From Actinokineospora globicatena (GTDB taxonomy: Bacteria; Actinomycetota; Actinomycetes; Mycobacteriales; Pseudonocardiaceae): a DNA stretch of 64,000 bases. The translations under genes and the position numbers were made by a program. The notes under the pieces are model-generated. The model saw nothing but the letters and a program-made list of their open reading frames with translations. It searched no databases and was not told the origin of the DNA. This document shows, piece after piece, positions 35,701 to 42,780 of this stretch; positions within the stretch are counted from its first letter, which is position 1, and each line of letters begins with the position of its first letter. The stretch lies in assembly GCF_024171945.1 (NCBI RefSeq), contig NZ_JAMTCR010000007.1, forward strand, positions 1 to 64,000, written 5' to 3'.

Positions 35701-36163
35701 GGCGCGTGGACTGCACCAGCGCCCGAGCCGCGAACTCCACCCCGTGCCCGACCACCCACCGGTCCACAACCCCCGGCGAGTCCACATGATCACCCAACAC
35801 CGCCCCCACAGCAGCACTGAGCGGCGTCACCACCCCACCGAGGAAGTCCCCCAGCGCCGCCACCAACTCAGGCTCCGACTCCTCAGCGACGACCAACCTC
35901 CCCGCCGCGCGACGCCACTCCTCCCACTCCCCACCCGCCCCGTCGAGCACGACCTCCCGCCGCACAAGCCCACCTCGCCGAACGTGAACGTCCGCGTGCC
36001 ACCCCACCGGCACCCCGAACGGCACCTCCTCCAGCGCCCAACCCCCCGCGCTCACCGGATCACCAGCCCCCGCGGCAACACCAGCACGCGCCGCAACACC
36101 AGCACCGGCGGCAACACCCGAACCCACAGACACAGCCGAACCGGCTGACACTCCCGAACCCAC
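32744..36163 (-). CDS. Large DUF4132 protein, YehI-like
   Basis: This 1,139-aa protein starts with about 40 residues of Gly/Ala/Ser/Val repeats. Long alpha-helical HEAT-like stretches follow (ADGKVARPLLSEATARFPVRALRL, TLVDALGPDAVPLLAEQARRDW). The C-terminal DUF4132 domain ends RGWQRGTPMDAGVEPWFLRPLPGG and ISVALEPGIAVGSMDVFPEQ. It is the first gene of the operon and corresponds to E. coli YehI. GTG at 36163 has GGGGA upstream. Function is not established; the neighbours suggest a scaffold or substrate-recognition subunit. Confidence 0.9.
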   Translation of the reverse strand: MGSGVSAGSAVSVGSGVAAGAGVAARAGVAAGAGDPVSAGGWALEEVPFGVPVGWHADVHVRRGGLVRREVVLDGAGGEWEEWRRAAGRLVVAEESEPELVAALGDFLGGVVTPLSAAVGAVLGDHVDSPGVVDRWVVGHGVEFAARALVQSTRLHLGSVAPYPHEDQRMKLYWANPVAFRYERATGAQRRLREIIASCSDAEYAAVVAALEADRSTLASMVVTAYLVPGRVDWVDGAIEGAHEHRFDNVNRNRSAWELFGCAMSTVEQFTAYRERSEYSFYWPHGVDVLRTLVDALGPDAVPLLAEQARRDWGTSPDVPEVVLGALAELSSDAAFEVLVSQADGKVARPLLSEATARFPVRALRLVTPAAAGSGKNARAAEQVLRQHVRPNLDQVVQVLPHLPEHVRPALARLVEHLRPVPEVPSDALPPLLVQPPWTTARKAAKPVVIKDLPAPTGQAIAWEPGEREAWAASGTERAEWASLVNVRVREQVLADFLAGGGSEYWTRVLILEAPEDLVGPRLAGWRPTNAWGAAEWGRQVAARHDLAALPALLHLAKANPGVAGGLLLPYADGEIAHQMADWQIRLKSAGSTARAWLRRHADTAARHLVPTALGPAGASRRAAEAALRLVPDQARAAAVEHGPRVVAAIDALLSTDPLDVLPTRVPVPGPWADPAALPQILVRDRSGALPESAVRHVITTLALSTLDDVYEGVRVVQRTCDARSLAEFAWELFGRWQTAGMPAKENWVLTALGLLGDDETVRALAPVIRAWPGEGGHVRAVAGLDVLAAIGTDVALTALNGIAVKVPFKALKQRAGEKITVVAAGLGLTADQLADRLVPTLGLDDAATLTIDYGPRRFVVGFDERLKPFVVDQDGTPRKDLPKPGARDDQDLAATEHKRYTALKKDVRALAADQIARFEQAMAVGRTWQAGEFRRLFVEHPLLWHVVRRLVLVGADGVSFRFAEDRTLADVADERCDVADDTLVRIAHPIDLGDTVEAWAVVFADYEILQPFPQLGRPVHRLTDAERADTRLTRFEGTTTPVGKLLGLTKRGWQRGTPMDAGVEPWFLRPLPGGGSISVALEPGIAVGSMDVFPEQTLTQIWVDPGSGSWNPRGERTFGELDPVTASEVLADLTSLRG

Positions 36164-36217
36164 GGAATTCCCCTACTCGACCCCAGCCCCACAGTGACGA
36201 CCGGACCATACGACACC

Positions 36218-36258
36218 GGTCAGACAATTCCGCCAAATACCTCCGACGCAGGTCAGAC
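36218..36258. promoter_or_regulatory. Direct repeat upstream of the yeh-like operon
   Basis: GGTCAGAC occurs at 36218-36225 and 36251-36258, 33 bp apart (about three helical turns), in the 120-bp, relatively AT-rich gap upstream of the DUF4132 gene. This is a candidate activator or repressor site; the binding protein is unknown. Confidence 0.35.
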
Positions 36259-36283
36259 GATCAACCACCTCGCCGTCGAGTCG

Positions 36284-37489
36284 CTAGACCAGCGCCGGCT
36301 CGTGGGGTCGGGTGGGTTTGCGGAGACCTGTCAGGGCGACGATGCCTGCCGCGAGGAGGAGTACGGCTTGGGTGTTGAGGAGGACCGACAAGGGGAGGAG
36401 TGGGGCCAGGGCGCCGGTGATGAGCATGCCGAGGGCTTGGAAGGCGGCCATTCCGGCGAAGGCTGTGGTCATGACTCGGCCGGTGCGGTCCGCTGGGACG
36501 CTGGACTGCAAGAGGGTCAGGGAGCCGGTAGTCGCTACGACGGCAGGAGCTCCGATCAGTGCGAAGAGTCCTATATAGAGGGCGATCGTGGTGCTCACCG
36601 GCGGTAGGTTCCAGATGGACGCGGACAGAATCGCGAAGACGACGCCGCCCCAACCGAGGAGGGCACCCGGGTGGGCCTGCCGGACGACGGTCGCCAGTGC
36701 TACGCCCGCCGCCAAGCCGCCGATCGCCTGGACGCCGCGTAAGAGGCCGACTTCAGCCTCCCCAGCACCCAGCGGACCAGTCACGAAGACGACGAAGAGC
36801 ACCAAGAACATGCCCTGCGCTAAGGAGACCAGCACCAAGGTCACCCCTACCGTCCGCAGTGGGCCCCGTCCGAACTCGGCGATGCCGGTCAGCCACTGCC
36901 GCAGGACCGCGGCCCGCACGACAACCACCCGCGTCCCCGGCATCGCGGGCACCAGCAGGATCGCGGCCACCGCCAACGCCGCCACCGCGCCGACGACCAC
37001 CCACTGCAGGCCGAACGCCCCCAGGACGATCCCACCCAGCGCGCTCCCGGCGAGTCGGGCCACGCTGCTGTTGAACCCCATCAGCGCGTTCGCCGCCGTC
37101 AGCCGGGCCGCGGGGACGACGGAGGGCAGCATGGCCGACCTCGTCGGCTCGAACACCGACGCGATCGCCGACTGCGCCACCAGCACCGCGATCACCAACG
37201 CCGGGCCGCGCCCCACCAGCAGCGGCACCAGCGCCGCCGCCTGCAGCACGCACACCCCGAGCAGCACCTTCCGCCGGTCCCACCGGTCGACCAGCACCCC
37301 GGTGACCGGGCTGAGCAAGACAGTCGGCAACAAGCCGGCCACCATCGCCAACGCCGTGGACCCCGCCGACCCGGTGCTTTGGTAGATGTAGACAGGTAGC
37401 GCTACCTGCGCCATCCACTCAGCGGCCTCCTCGAACAGGCTCGCCAACCACAGCCGTGTGAACGGTCCGCGCCCCAGCAGGTCCCTCAT
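36284..37489 (-). CDS. MFS transporter (putative multidrug exporter)
   Basis: This 401-aa protein has about 12 transmembrane segments and the MFS loop motif DRWDRRKVLLG after TM2. RLTAANALMGFNSSVARLAGSALGG is typical of the MFS_3/enterobactin-exporter-like group. ATG at 37489 overlaps the stop of the ArsR-type gene (ATGA), so regulator and pump form one operon. The pair suggests efflux of a compound sensed by the regulator. The final segment shows no truncation. Confidence 0.92.
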   Translation of the reverse strand: MRDLLGRGPFTRLWLASLFEEAAEWMAQVALPVYIYQSTGSAGSTALAMVAGLLPTVLLSPVTGVLVDRWDRRKVLLGVCVLQAAALVPLLVGRGPALVIAVLVAQSAIASVFEPTRSAMLPSVVPAARLTAANALMGFNSSVARLAGSALGGIVLGAFGLQWVVVGAVAALAVAAILLVPAMPGTRVVVVRAAVLRQWLTGIAEFGRGPLRTVGVTLVLVSLAQGMFLVLFVVFVTGPLGAGEAEVGLLRGVQAIGGLAAGVALATVVRQAHPGALLGWGGVVFAILSASIWNLPPVSTTIALYIGLFALIGAPAVVATTGSLTLLQSSVPADRTGRVMTTAFAGMAAFQALGMLITGALAPLLPLSVLLNTQAVLLLAAGIVALTGLRKPTRPHEPALV

Positions 37490-38073
37490 CCGCTCGGCCT
37501 GCCATCGGCCTCGACACGCAGGAACGCCCGCCAACTGGCCTGGACCGGGCGGGCGTCGGCGGGCGCGTCGGCGCGGATCGTCGAGACGAACGGCCGCACC
37601 AAGGCGTCGATCGCGGCGTTGAGCCGGGCCAGCTCGTCCGGGGTGACGCGCAGCGAGTACTGGTTGAGCTCGGAGGCGCGCCGCCACTCGGGGTCGAGCT
37701 CGGCCATGGTGTCGATGAAGCGCTGGGTGAGCAGCTGCTCGTTGCTCAACGTAGCGCCGAACGCGGCGATCTGGGCCGCCCGGGTCGCGCCGTCGCTGTC
37801 GAACTCGCCGATCTCCAGGCCGACCTGGGTCGCCCGCCACGGCCGCTCCCGGCCGTCGGTGCCCGCGACCGACTCGACCAGCCCCCACTTCCGCAACTGC
37901 CGCAGGTGCCAGCTGCAGTTCGACGCCGACGAGTCCACCGCCGCCGCGCACTCGCTGGCGGTGCGCTGGCCGACCGCCATCAGGTAGCTCAGCAGGGCCG
38001 CGCGCACCGGGTGCGCCAACGCCCGCATCAACTCGACGTCGCGCACCCGCAGTCGCGGCGGCAGCTCGGCCAT
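37486..38073 (-). CDS. ArsR-type winged-helix regulator
   Basis: This 195-aa protein has an N-terminal ArsR-like winged helix (LMRALAHPVRAALLSYL, TASECAAAVDSSASNCSWHLRQLRKWGLVE) and a C-terminal ligand or dimerisation half without metal-binding cysteines. It probably represses its own operon with the MFS gene. A 32-bp palindrome lies 13 bp upstream of its start. ATG at 38073; no strong ribosome site is visible. Confidence 0.92.
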   Translation of the reverse strand: MAELPPRLRVRDVELMRALAHPVRAALLSYLMAVGQRTASECAAAVDSSASNCSWHLRQLRKWGLVESVAGTDGRERPWRATQVGLEIGEFDSDGATRAAQIAAFGATLSNEQLLTQRFIDTMAELDPEWRRASELNQYSLRVTPDELARLNAAIDALVRPFVSTIRADAPADARPVQASWRAFLRVEADGRPSG

Positions 38074-38085
38074 GGTCAGCCCAAT

Positions 38086-38117
38086 CTGAAAGAGTTCTTT
38101 CGAAGTTTCTCTTTCAG
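38086..38117. promoter_or_regulatory. Palindromic operator in ArsR/membrane-protein divergent region
   Basis: CTGAAAGAG, four bases, TTCGAA, four bases, CTCTTTCAG: 9-bp arms and a central 6-bp palindrome share one axis at 38101/38102. It sits between the start of the ArsR-type gene and the divergent membrane-protein gene, so it is very likely the regulator's own site. Confidence 0.7.
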
Positions 38118-38175
38118 AGTCGCGCACCCCCGGGTCCCCGTCAAGACCCGCCGCCGGACGTGATGTGCTCTCGCC

Positions 38176-38853
38176 ATGGCCGAGCCGCCCCTCCCGGCAG
38201 ATCCCCGCGACTCCCCCGCTCCCCCTCCGATATCCCCCCGGCGCAAGACCCTGCGCCTCGTCTTCGGCCAGCTGGCCTGCGTGGGCGCCGTCCTCGCGGG
38301 CTGGACGCTGTACGAGCAGGTCACCACCGGTACGCCCGCCTTCGCCGTGCGCATCGCGGTCTGCGTCGCGCTGTTCGTGGCCGCGGGCATCCTGACCATC
38401 TACTACGCCCTGCTCGCGAACCTGTTCGCCACCGGCCTGGCCCTCGTCCTGGCGGGCGCCCCCGACACCGACTGGCTGCTCATCGGCATCGGCGCCTACC
38501 TGCTGACCGCGACACTCGCGGGCCTCTGGCTCACGACCAGCCAAGCGCGGGAACGAGCGACCTACGTGCCACTGGTCGAGACCCTCATCCAGCACGGCAG
38601 CAGGCACCCCGGCGAGGTCGCCGCCATCGAGGACGCGGGCAACGCGAGCGACGGACACGCGAAGGCAGCCGTCACCGTCACCTACCCCGGCGGCACGACA
38701 ACCCTGACTCGCGAGTTCAGCGTCATCCACATCCCGCGCGTCGGCGACCCTGTCCTCGTCCTCCGCACCACCGACACCACCGGCGTCGTGTTCGCGGGCG
38801 ACCGGGAGCACCGCGCGGAACTACGCCGACAACTCAAGGCGGCCAGGCAGTAA
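38176..38853 (+). CDS. Membrane protein of unknown function
   Basis: This 225-aa protein has a Pro-rich N-terminus, about four transmembrane segments between residues 28 and 122 (LVFGQLACVGAVLAGWTLY, IAVCVALFVAAGILTIYYALLANL, LLIGIGAYLLTATLAGLWL), and a soluble C-terminal beta-rich domain (AAVTVTYPGGTTTLTREFSVIHIPRVGDPVLVLR) reminiscent of DUF3592-type domains. It is divergent from the ArsR-type regulator across a palindrome and may be under its control. No function assigned. Confidence 0.8.
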   Translation: MAEPPLPADPRDSPAPPPISPRRKTLRLVFGQLACVGAVLAGWTLYEQVTTGTPAFAVRIAVCVALFVAAGILTIYYALLANLFATGLALVLAGAPDTDWLLIGIGAYLLTATLAGLWLTTSQARERATYVPLVETLIQHGSRHPGEVAAIEDAGNASDGHAKAAVTVTYPGGTTTLTREFSVIHIPRVGDPVLVLRTTDTTGVVFAGDREHRAELRRQLKAARQ

Positions 38854-38982
38854 GCGTCACAAGGCCACAAGCACGGCGGGCACGCGTGTCCACCTCCTGG
38901 ACGCGTCGACCAGGCTGATTGACACCCCGCCGCCCGGTGTCGTTCGCTGGCCGCCGTTGCGGCAAGCGGTGAGAGGACAGCG

Positions 38983-39432
38983 ATGACCGAGCACGACGAC
39001 CGGGTGGCGGGCACAGAGGACTGGCACCGCCCGCTGCGCCACATCCGCGGCGCCGACCTCAGCGGCGACACCACCCAGACCAGCGGGATGCGCAGGCTGG
39101 AGGCGGTGTCGGGCAAGACGGTCGGGTCGCGGAAGGTGTGGATGGGCGAGACGCACGTCGGCCCCGGCACCAACTCCGGCGACCACCACCACGGCGAGGC
39201 AGAGACCGCGATCTACGTCAAGTCCGGCAACCCGGTGTTCGTCTTCGCCGAGGGCGACCAGGAGGTGCGGCTGGAGACCGAGCCGGGCGACTACATCTTC
39301 GTCCCGCCGTACGTGCCGCACCGCGAGGAGAACCCGGGCGGCGAACCGGCGGTGGTGGTCATCGCGCGCAGCAGCCAGGAGGGCATCGTGGTCAACCTGC
39401 CCAGCCTGTGGGCGCCGGTCGAGCAGGCCTGA
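38983..39432 (+). CDS. Cupin-domain protein
   Basis: This 149-aa protein has a single cupin fold. Motif 1 is GDHHHGEAETAIYVKSG with metal-ligand-type histidines and Glu; motif 2 is PGDYIFVPPYVPHREEN. The GxFxP-like and H residues are intact, so it can bind a metal. ATG with GAGGACAG upstream. It stands alone in its direction; the substrate is unknown. Confidence 0.9.
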   Translation: MTEHDDRVAGTEDWHRPLRHIRGADLSGDTTQTSGMRRLEAVSGKTVGSRKVWMGETHVGPGTNSGDHHHGEAETAIYVKSGNPVFVFAEGDQEVRLETEPGDYIFVPPYVPHREENPGGEPAVVVIARSSQEGIVVNLPSLWAPVEQA

Positions 39433-39590
39433 AGGGCCACGACCGGCGGATCCATTGACGAATTGGTCTAGGCCACCTACGGTCGCGGGTGTCAGCGCGC
39501 CGGTACCGGGGGCATCGCGGAACGGGGACCACCGGACGAACAAGTCCGGAACAGGGCCCCGGGGGCGATCGGAACCGGTATCACTGAGCC

Positions 39591-39631
39591 GAGGCCGCGG
39601 CGGTGGCCCACCAACTCACCGCCGCGGCCTC
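39591..39631. terminator. Long perfect hairpin downstream of the cupin gene
   Basis: GAGGCCGCGGCGGTG (39591-39605) pairs perfectly with CACCGCCGCGGCCTC (39617-39631) around an 11-nt loop. No T-run follows, as is common in actinomycetes. It is 160 bp downstream of the cupin stop and likely terminates it. Confidence 0.55.
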
Positions 39632-39943
39632 ACCCTTGTCCCGCCCCAGCCCCGACCCGCCCAAGTCCCGACCCGCCCGGTCCCGGACGGCTAGACACCT
39701 CGACACCAGCGTGCCCAGTGCCCCATGCTGGTCCAGGCCGTGACGCGGCGAGATGACCGCATGACCGTGCGTTGACTCGACCGTCGAGACATAGGGCCGC
39801 GGGCAGGCACCCGAGCCACCACGCGCACCCCGGCCGCGCGGCCGTTCGTCCCTGCGGCTGTGCTCCGAATGAGTGGTTGACGCGCTCGCTGGGCCATTGC
39901 CGTTGTCTGGATCCCGCCGTGCCCTAGGGTGCTTGGTGAGGGA

Positions 39944-40031
39944 CTTGCGCCCACGGGGGGTTCGCAAGGCGAGCACGTGGAGCGGCGCCGTGGGGGCGCC
40001 CTCCGCGCACGGTGGGCCGGGGAGCCCACCG
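39944..40031 (+). promoter_or_regulatory. Possible structured 5' leader of the diguanylate cyclase gene
   Basis: Three stem-loops follow one another: CTTGCG/CGCAAG (39944-39968), GGCGCC/GGCGCC (39984-40000) and CGGTGGGC/GCCCACCG (40010-40031). They end about 60 nt before the GGGAGGGG ribosome site. The order suggests an RNA leader. It does not match a c-di-GMP or c-di-AMP riboswitch consensus I can recall. Confidence 0.3.
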
Positions 40032-40102
40032 CACGTCACCGGTATCCCCGGCGCGCCGCGGGTCTCCTTTCTCAAGGGGCCTGCTCACCGGGGAGGGGCG
40101 GT

Positions 40103-41653
40103 ATGGGGGGAATCCAGACCGGGTCGGGGTGCCACGACCGCACAACGGGTCTCGACCACCGGATACGGGCGAACGCGGGCCACAGCGAGCTGTCGGTGGC
40201 CCGGTTCACCGGCGTCCCGTTCGCGCTGTCGCGGCCGCTCAACGGCGCGGAAGGCAGGGTCACCGGAAACCGGGGTTGGGTAGTCCCGCCGCGGTGCCAG
40301 CGCCGATGGACCGCGGAGTTCGACCGCCCGACGATCGCGGTGCTGCTGGGTACGGACACCGCCGCGGTTATCGCTATCGCGGCAGCGGCGTGGTTAGCGC
40401 CAACGGTGACGGTTGGCGACCTTGGCGTGTTCCTCGTTCTCATCGCGTGCGCGTTGACCTACACAGAGCTGACTGCCGCGAGCGAGCAACGGCGCAGACT
40501 GGTGCGGGCGCAACGCGGGTCAGTCGAGTTCATCGATCAGGCGTCCATCTGGTTCTTCAGCGCCGCAGTGCTCTTACCGCCGCTGTTGGCCGTGGTGCTG
40601 GTGGTAGCCGTGCGGTTGCGCCGGTATCGGATAGCGCTAAGACCCCTCGCTGTCTGGGTGGGCAACACCGCGGCGGTAGTGCTGTCCGTCGCGGCGGTGA
40701 GTCTCGTCCGCGACGCCGTAGTGGGACCAGCGTGGCCGACTGGCGCGACAGCGCTGACCGCCGATCACGGCTTGATGTTCAGTGCGGCGCTAGGCCTCAC
40801 AGCGGTCGTGTACTTCGTCGTGGACGCGGCACTAGTCGCGTTGTATCGGGGCGTTCGGTTCCACAGGTGGGACTTGTCGGCGACGTTGGGCAGCCGTGAG
40901 GACAACCTGCTGTTGGCGCACACACTGCTCGTCGCGCTGGGCGCCGTGGTTGCCGCTGTCGTCACCCCGGCCGCGTTGCTCGCGGTGCTGGCGGTGGCCG
41001 TGATGGAGACCAAGACGTTGGGCAGGTTGGCCGCCCGCACCGCGGACCGGGATCAACTGCGCGTCGACGCCACCACCGACCCGCTCACCGGTTTGTACAA
41101 CCGGCGCGGGTTCGAACCTGTCGCCGGGGGGCTGCTCGCCGCCGACCGCGAGGCGGGGCGGCCGACCGCGGTGCTGATGCTGGACCTCGACCACTTCAAG
41201 CGGTGGAACGACCGGCTCACCCACTTCGGCGGCGACCAAGTGCTGCGCGCGGTCGCCGACGCGTTGCGGTCCAGCACTAGAGGCAGCGACCTGGTGGCCA
41301 GGTGGGGCGGCGAAGAACTCGCGGTAGTGCTACCTGACACGACAGTCGAGCACGCGCGGGAGGCGGCCGAACGGATTCGCGTCGCGGTGCGGCGACTGGA
41401 CACGGCGGTGGAACTCCCGGCGGGCGGCCCCCGGGTGCGGCTGGGGCACGACACGCCGCCGTGCACGGTGTCCATCGGCGTCGCGTGCGCGCCCGACCAC
41501 GGCACCGACCTGACCGACCTGCAGCAGCTGGCCGACCGCGCGCTGGGCACCGCCAAGCGCAACGGCCGCGACCAGGTGGTGGTCATCGGCACCACGGCCG
41601 ACGGCGAGGTGGTGATCGGGCACCCCCGGCTGCCCGACGCCGAACAGCGCTGA
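40103..41653 (+). CDS. Membrane-bound GGDEF diguanylate cyclase
   Basis: This 516-aa protein has about six to eight transmembrane segments (residues roughly 70-310) resembling an MASE-type integral sensor. A GGDEF domain follows, beginning DATTDPLTGLYNRRGF near residue 322. The active-site loop is GGEEL (402-406) rather than GGEEF, and an intact RxxD inhibitory site precedes it (R393-D396). The residues that bind GTP and metal (DLDHFKRWND) are present. It likely makes c-di-GMP with product inhibition. ATG at 40103 was chosen because GGGAGGGG precedes it and codon bias begins there; an open frame continues upstream to 39929 but lacks bias. No EAL domain. Confidence 0.9.
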   Translation: MGGIQTGSGCHDRTTGLDHRIRANAGHSELSVARFTGVPFALSRPLNGAEGRVTGNRGWVVPPRCQRRWTAEFDRPTIAVLLGTDTAAVIAIAAAAWLAPTVTVGDLGVFLVLIACALTYTELTAASEQRRRLVRAQRGSVEFIDQASIWFFSAAVLLPPLLAVVLVVAVRLRRYRIALRPLAVWVGNTAAVVLSVAAVSLVRDAVVGPAWPTGATALTADHGLMFSAALGLTAVVYFVVDAALVALYRGVRFHRWDLSATLGSREDNLLLAHTLLVALGAVVAAVVTPAALLAVLAVAVMETKTLGRLAARTADRDQLRVDATTDPLTGLYNRRGFEPVAGGLLAADREAGRPTAVLMLDLDHFKRWNDRLTHFGGDQVLRAVADALRSSTRGSDLVARWGGEELAVVLPDTTVEHAREAAERIRVAVRRLDTAVELPAGGPRVRLGHDTPPCTVSIGVACAPDHGTDLTDLQQLADRALGTAKRNGRDQVVVIGTTADGEVVIGHPRLPDAEQR

Positions 41654-42080
41654 CCCGGGCGCCCCGAGCCCGCGCGGATCGTCCACTGTGGACTTTAGGG
41701 TGCGCGGGAAAGTGACCTTCGTCGCATTCAGCGCTCCGATGTCACAAACCCCACCCCCCGCGGCGTTACCCCTACAGCGGACCGTTCAAGGTCAAGACGC
41801 CGTGGTGAGGACGGGTGTGACGGCCGCTCGACAGGCGTGCCCGCCGGGGTGTCGACCCCAGCCGAGGCGGGTGGCTGCGACACGCCGGGAAACGAATTTC
41901 GCCGTGCCGCTGTGCAGAGTGGCCATCGGCGTACTACGCTAGTTGAAGTTCCGCGCTCCCGGTAACCCCCAGGCCGGTTGAGCGCGGAACTCCTACTTCC
42001 CGGGGCAGGTGCTTTCCCCAGTCCCGTGGCACATCCGCGTGGTGGCGCGGGAATCCGCGACACGAGTCAGTGGTGGGGCC

Positions 42081-42117
42081 CCGTGTGGCGGGGTACCCCC
42101 TGGACCCCGCCACACGG
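42081..42117. terminator. 14-bp perfect hairpin
   Basis: CCGTGTGGCGGGGT (42081-42094) pairs with ACCCCGCCACACGG (42104-42117) around a 9-nt loop. Lacking a T-run, it is a likely actinomycete-type terminator for the diguanylate cyclase transcript, or a structural element upstream of the EspR-like gene. Confidence 0.6.
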
Positions 42118-42215
42118 CACACCCCCATCACACAAGGGCTTCACCGGCGGCGGACCCGCGCACCAGGCCCGCACACCCACACCCCCCGCCCGGGGACACC
42201 GACGGTTGGCGCTCT

Positions 42216-42280
42216 AACTGGGAGTTAACCCTTGCGGGTCATCGTAGCCAGCGGTGTGGGCGGATTGTCAACTGACAGTT
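42216..42280. promoter_or_regulatory. Two AACTGnnAGTT boxes, candidate autoregulatory operator
   Basis: AACTGGGAGTTAACCCTTGCG at 42216 and AACTGACAGTTACCCTGCG at 42270 are near-repeats 54 bp apart. Each holds a small inverted repeat AACT/AGTT. They lie 53-117 bp upstream of the EspR-like gene, a typical autoregulation position. Confidence 0.5.
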
Positions 42281-42332
42281 ACCCTGCGACACTGGTCGGG
42301 TTCGTGAGCGACGACCCACGCGGGGGGATGGG

Positions 42333-42776
42333 ATGTCCGACGGCGCCAGCACGCCGTTGACCGCGCGACTGGACCGGTTGTTCCGGTTGAGCAGGCCGCG
42401 CGGGCGGCAGTGGTCCAACGCCGAGGTCGCCGCCGAGGTCAAGAGGGTCAACCCGGACCTGCGGGTCAGCGGCGCGTACCTGTCGATGCTGCGCACCGGG
42501 CGGCGCACCAGTCCGTCGACCGACCTGCTGGTGGCGCTGGCCCGGTTCTTCGGGGTGAACCCCAGCTACTTCTTCGACGACGAGGACGGCCAGGGCGAGC
42601 GGGTGCGCGAGCAGCTCGAGCAGCTGGCGATGCTGCGCGACCGCGGCGTGGTCGGCATCGCCCAGCGCGCCATGGGGCTGCCCCGGTCGAACCTGGACCT
42701 GATCACCGCGCTGCTCGACCAGGCGCGCAGGCAACGCGGGCTGCCGCCGGTCACCGACGCCGACGACGGGGCCTGA
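42333..42776 (+). CDS. EspR-like XRE-family regulator
   Basis: This 147-aa protein opens with LTARLDRLFRLSRPRGRQWSNAEVA. An XRE-type HTH follows (VSGAYLSMLRTGRRTSPSTDLLVALARFFGV), then NPSYFFDDED and a C-terminal dimerisation part with LAMLRDRGVVGIAQRAMGLP. The same layout is seen in the mycobacterial regulator EspR. It is likely an architectural or transcriptional regulator binding as a dimer of dimers. ATG at 42333 has GGGGGG upstream. The ImmA/IrrE-like peptidase gene starts 4 nt after its stop, a classic repressor-protease pair. Confidence 0.9.
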   Translation: MSDGASTPLTARLDRLFRLSRPRGRQWSNAEVAAEVKRVNPDLRVSGAYLSMLRTGRRTSPSTDLLVALARFFGVNPSYFFDDEDGQGERVREQLEQLAMLRDRGVVGIAQRAMGLPRSNLDLITALLDQARRQRGLPPVTDADDGA

Positions 42777-42780
42777 CGCG

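Larger units (their letters stand above)
39433..40102. other. 670-bp non-coding region with hairpins
   Basis: No frame here shows the strong third-position G/C bias of the neighbouring genes. It holds a 15-bp hairpin (39591-39631), probably the cupin terminator, and three consecutive hairpins (39944-40031) ahead of the diguanylate cyclase gene. Confidence 0.7.
41654..42332. other. 679-bp non-coding region upstream of the EspR-like gene
   Basis: No credible gene. It contains GTCCACTGTGGAC (41681-41693), a strong hairpin (42081-42117) and two AACTnnnAGTT boxes (42216-42280) close to the regulator gene. A 84-codon frame at 41688 lacks a ribosome site and normal codon bias. Confidence 0.7.

Noticed and set aside
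31604-36148. Rightward 1,514-codon open frame
   Set aside because: Antisense to the MoxR and DUF4132 genes, whose motifs and stop-start overlaps are clear. Long antisense frames are common in high-GC DNA.
26296-36163. Calling the five-gene operon a known VWA-MoxR defence system
   Set aside because: Domains and order match yehI-L-M-P-Q; the hallmark proteins of described VWA-MoxR conflict systems are not seen, and no defence role is shown.
39944-40102. c-di-GMP (GEMM) or c-di-AMP (ydaO) riboswitch
   Set aside because: The conserved core bases I can recall for these classes are not found.
41688-41942. 84-codon rightward ORF
   Set aside because: No ribosome site, no third-position bias, no domain.
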